DNA from: Lytechinus pictus
Taxonomy: Eukaryota; Echinodermata; Echinoidea; Temnopleuroida; Toxopneustidae
DNA length: 64,000 nucleotides
Direction: 5' to 3'
Assembly: GCF_037042905.1 (NCBI RefSeq)
Contig: NC_087254.1
Location: 14,493,103-14,557,102, forward strand
Shown here: in pieces, positions 63,811 to 64,000 of the stretch
How the letters are laid out: every line of letters starts with the position of its first letter
How positions within the stretch are numbered: the first letter of the stretch is position 1
The notes under the pieces: model-generated
What the model saw: only the letters and a program-made list of their open reading frames with translations
Databases searched by the model: none
Told to the model about the DNA's origin: nothing
Made by a program: the position numbers and the translations under genes

Positions 63811-64000
63811 CTTACATGCCTTAAGAAAGCACAAAAAGTTGTTTCACATCTTGATGAGAAAGAAGTCTTCGACACCTGATTGTGATATTATTTCGTTGTA
63901 AGTTACATTGAATTGTAATCTGTATACATATTCAGAGTTACTTAAGAATACAATGCACTACGTTTGTCTAATGAAAATTCCATATTGCCGAAGATGTATT

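Noticed and set aside
1-64000. CRISPR array, operon or other prokaryotic system
   Set aside because: No regularly spaced direct repeats of CRISPR size; the gene structures are spliced and the repeats are animal-type.

Overview
This window is nuclear DNA of a marine invertebrate animal, most likely an echinoderm and probably a sea urchin. It has short exons in long AT-rich introns with GT-AG boundaries, a Ty3/Gypsy element, Tc1-like transposons, many tRNA-headed SINEs and a dense population of short inverted-repeat (MITE-like) elements. Nothing looks prokaryotic. The echinoid assignment is an inference from repeat style and deuterostome-like genes.

Three host genes can be read. (1) On the plus strand at 5303-8136, five exons encode most of a TMEM220 homologue; the first exon was not found. 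(2) On the minus strand from 52186 to 15893, sixteen phase-consistent exons give a complete 571-residue protein with about twelve SDS22-like leucine-rich repeats. An X-box-like site lies about 80 bases upstream of its start. Its first intron is 15 kb long. (3) On the minus strand at 62173-62744 is the last coding exon of a RASD1/Dexras1-type small GTPase ending in a CAAX box; its 5' exons lie beyond the right edge.

The LRR introns carry the main mobile elements. Intron 1 holds a young Ty3/Gypsy retrotransposon at 40524-47026, in the same orientation as the gene. It has near-identical LTRs, a TTGA target duplication, gag, and a pol reading frame broken once. A textbook -1 frameshift signal sits at the gag stop: GGGAAAC, a 5-base spacer, then a perfect 12-bp hairpin. 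Intron 9 holds a 2.9-kb palindromic Tc1 element at 24939-27843 with two divergent, apparently intact DD34E transposases. Its two arms have equal length, and it was inserted into an older non-LTR retrotransposon.

The rest is repeat-rich non-coding DNA. It includes a 4-copy satellite at 2362-3252, a roughly 160-bp tandem repeat carrying RFX-type palindromes at 1290-1990, nested SINEs near 23.1-23.6 kb, a SINE with a 7SL/Alu-like head near 38.77 kb, a 1.3-kb pyrimidine-rich tract at 55.5-56.8 kb, and many TIR elements, several with target duplications. All calls come from reading the sequence; no database search was run.
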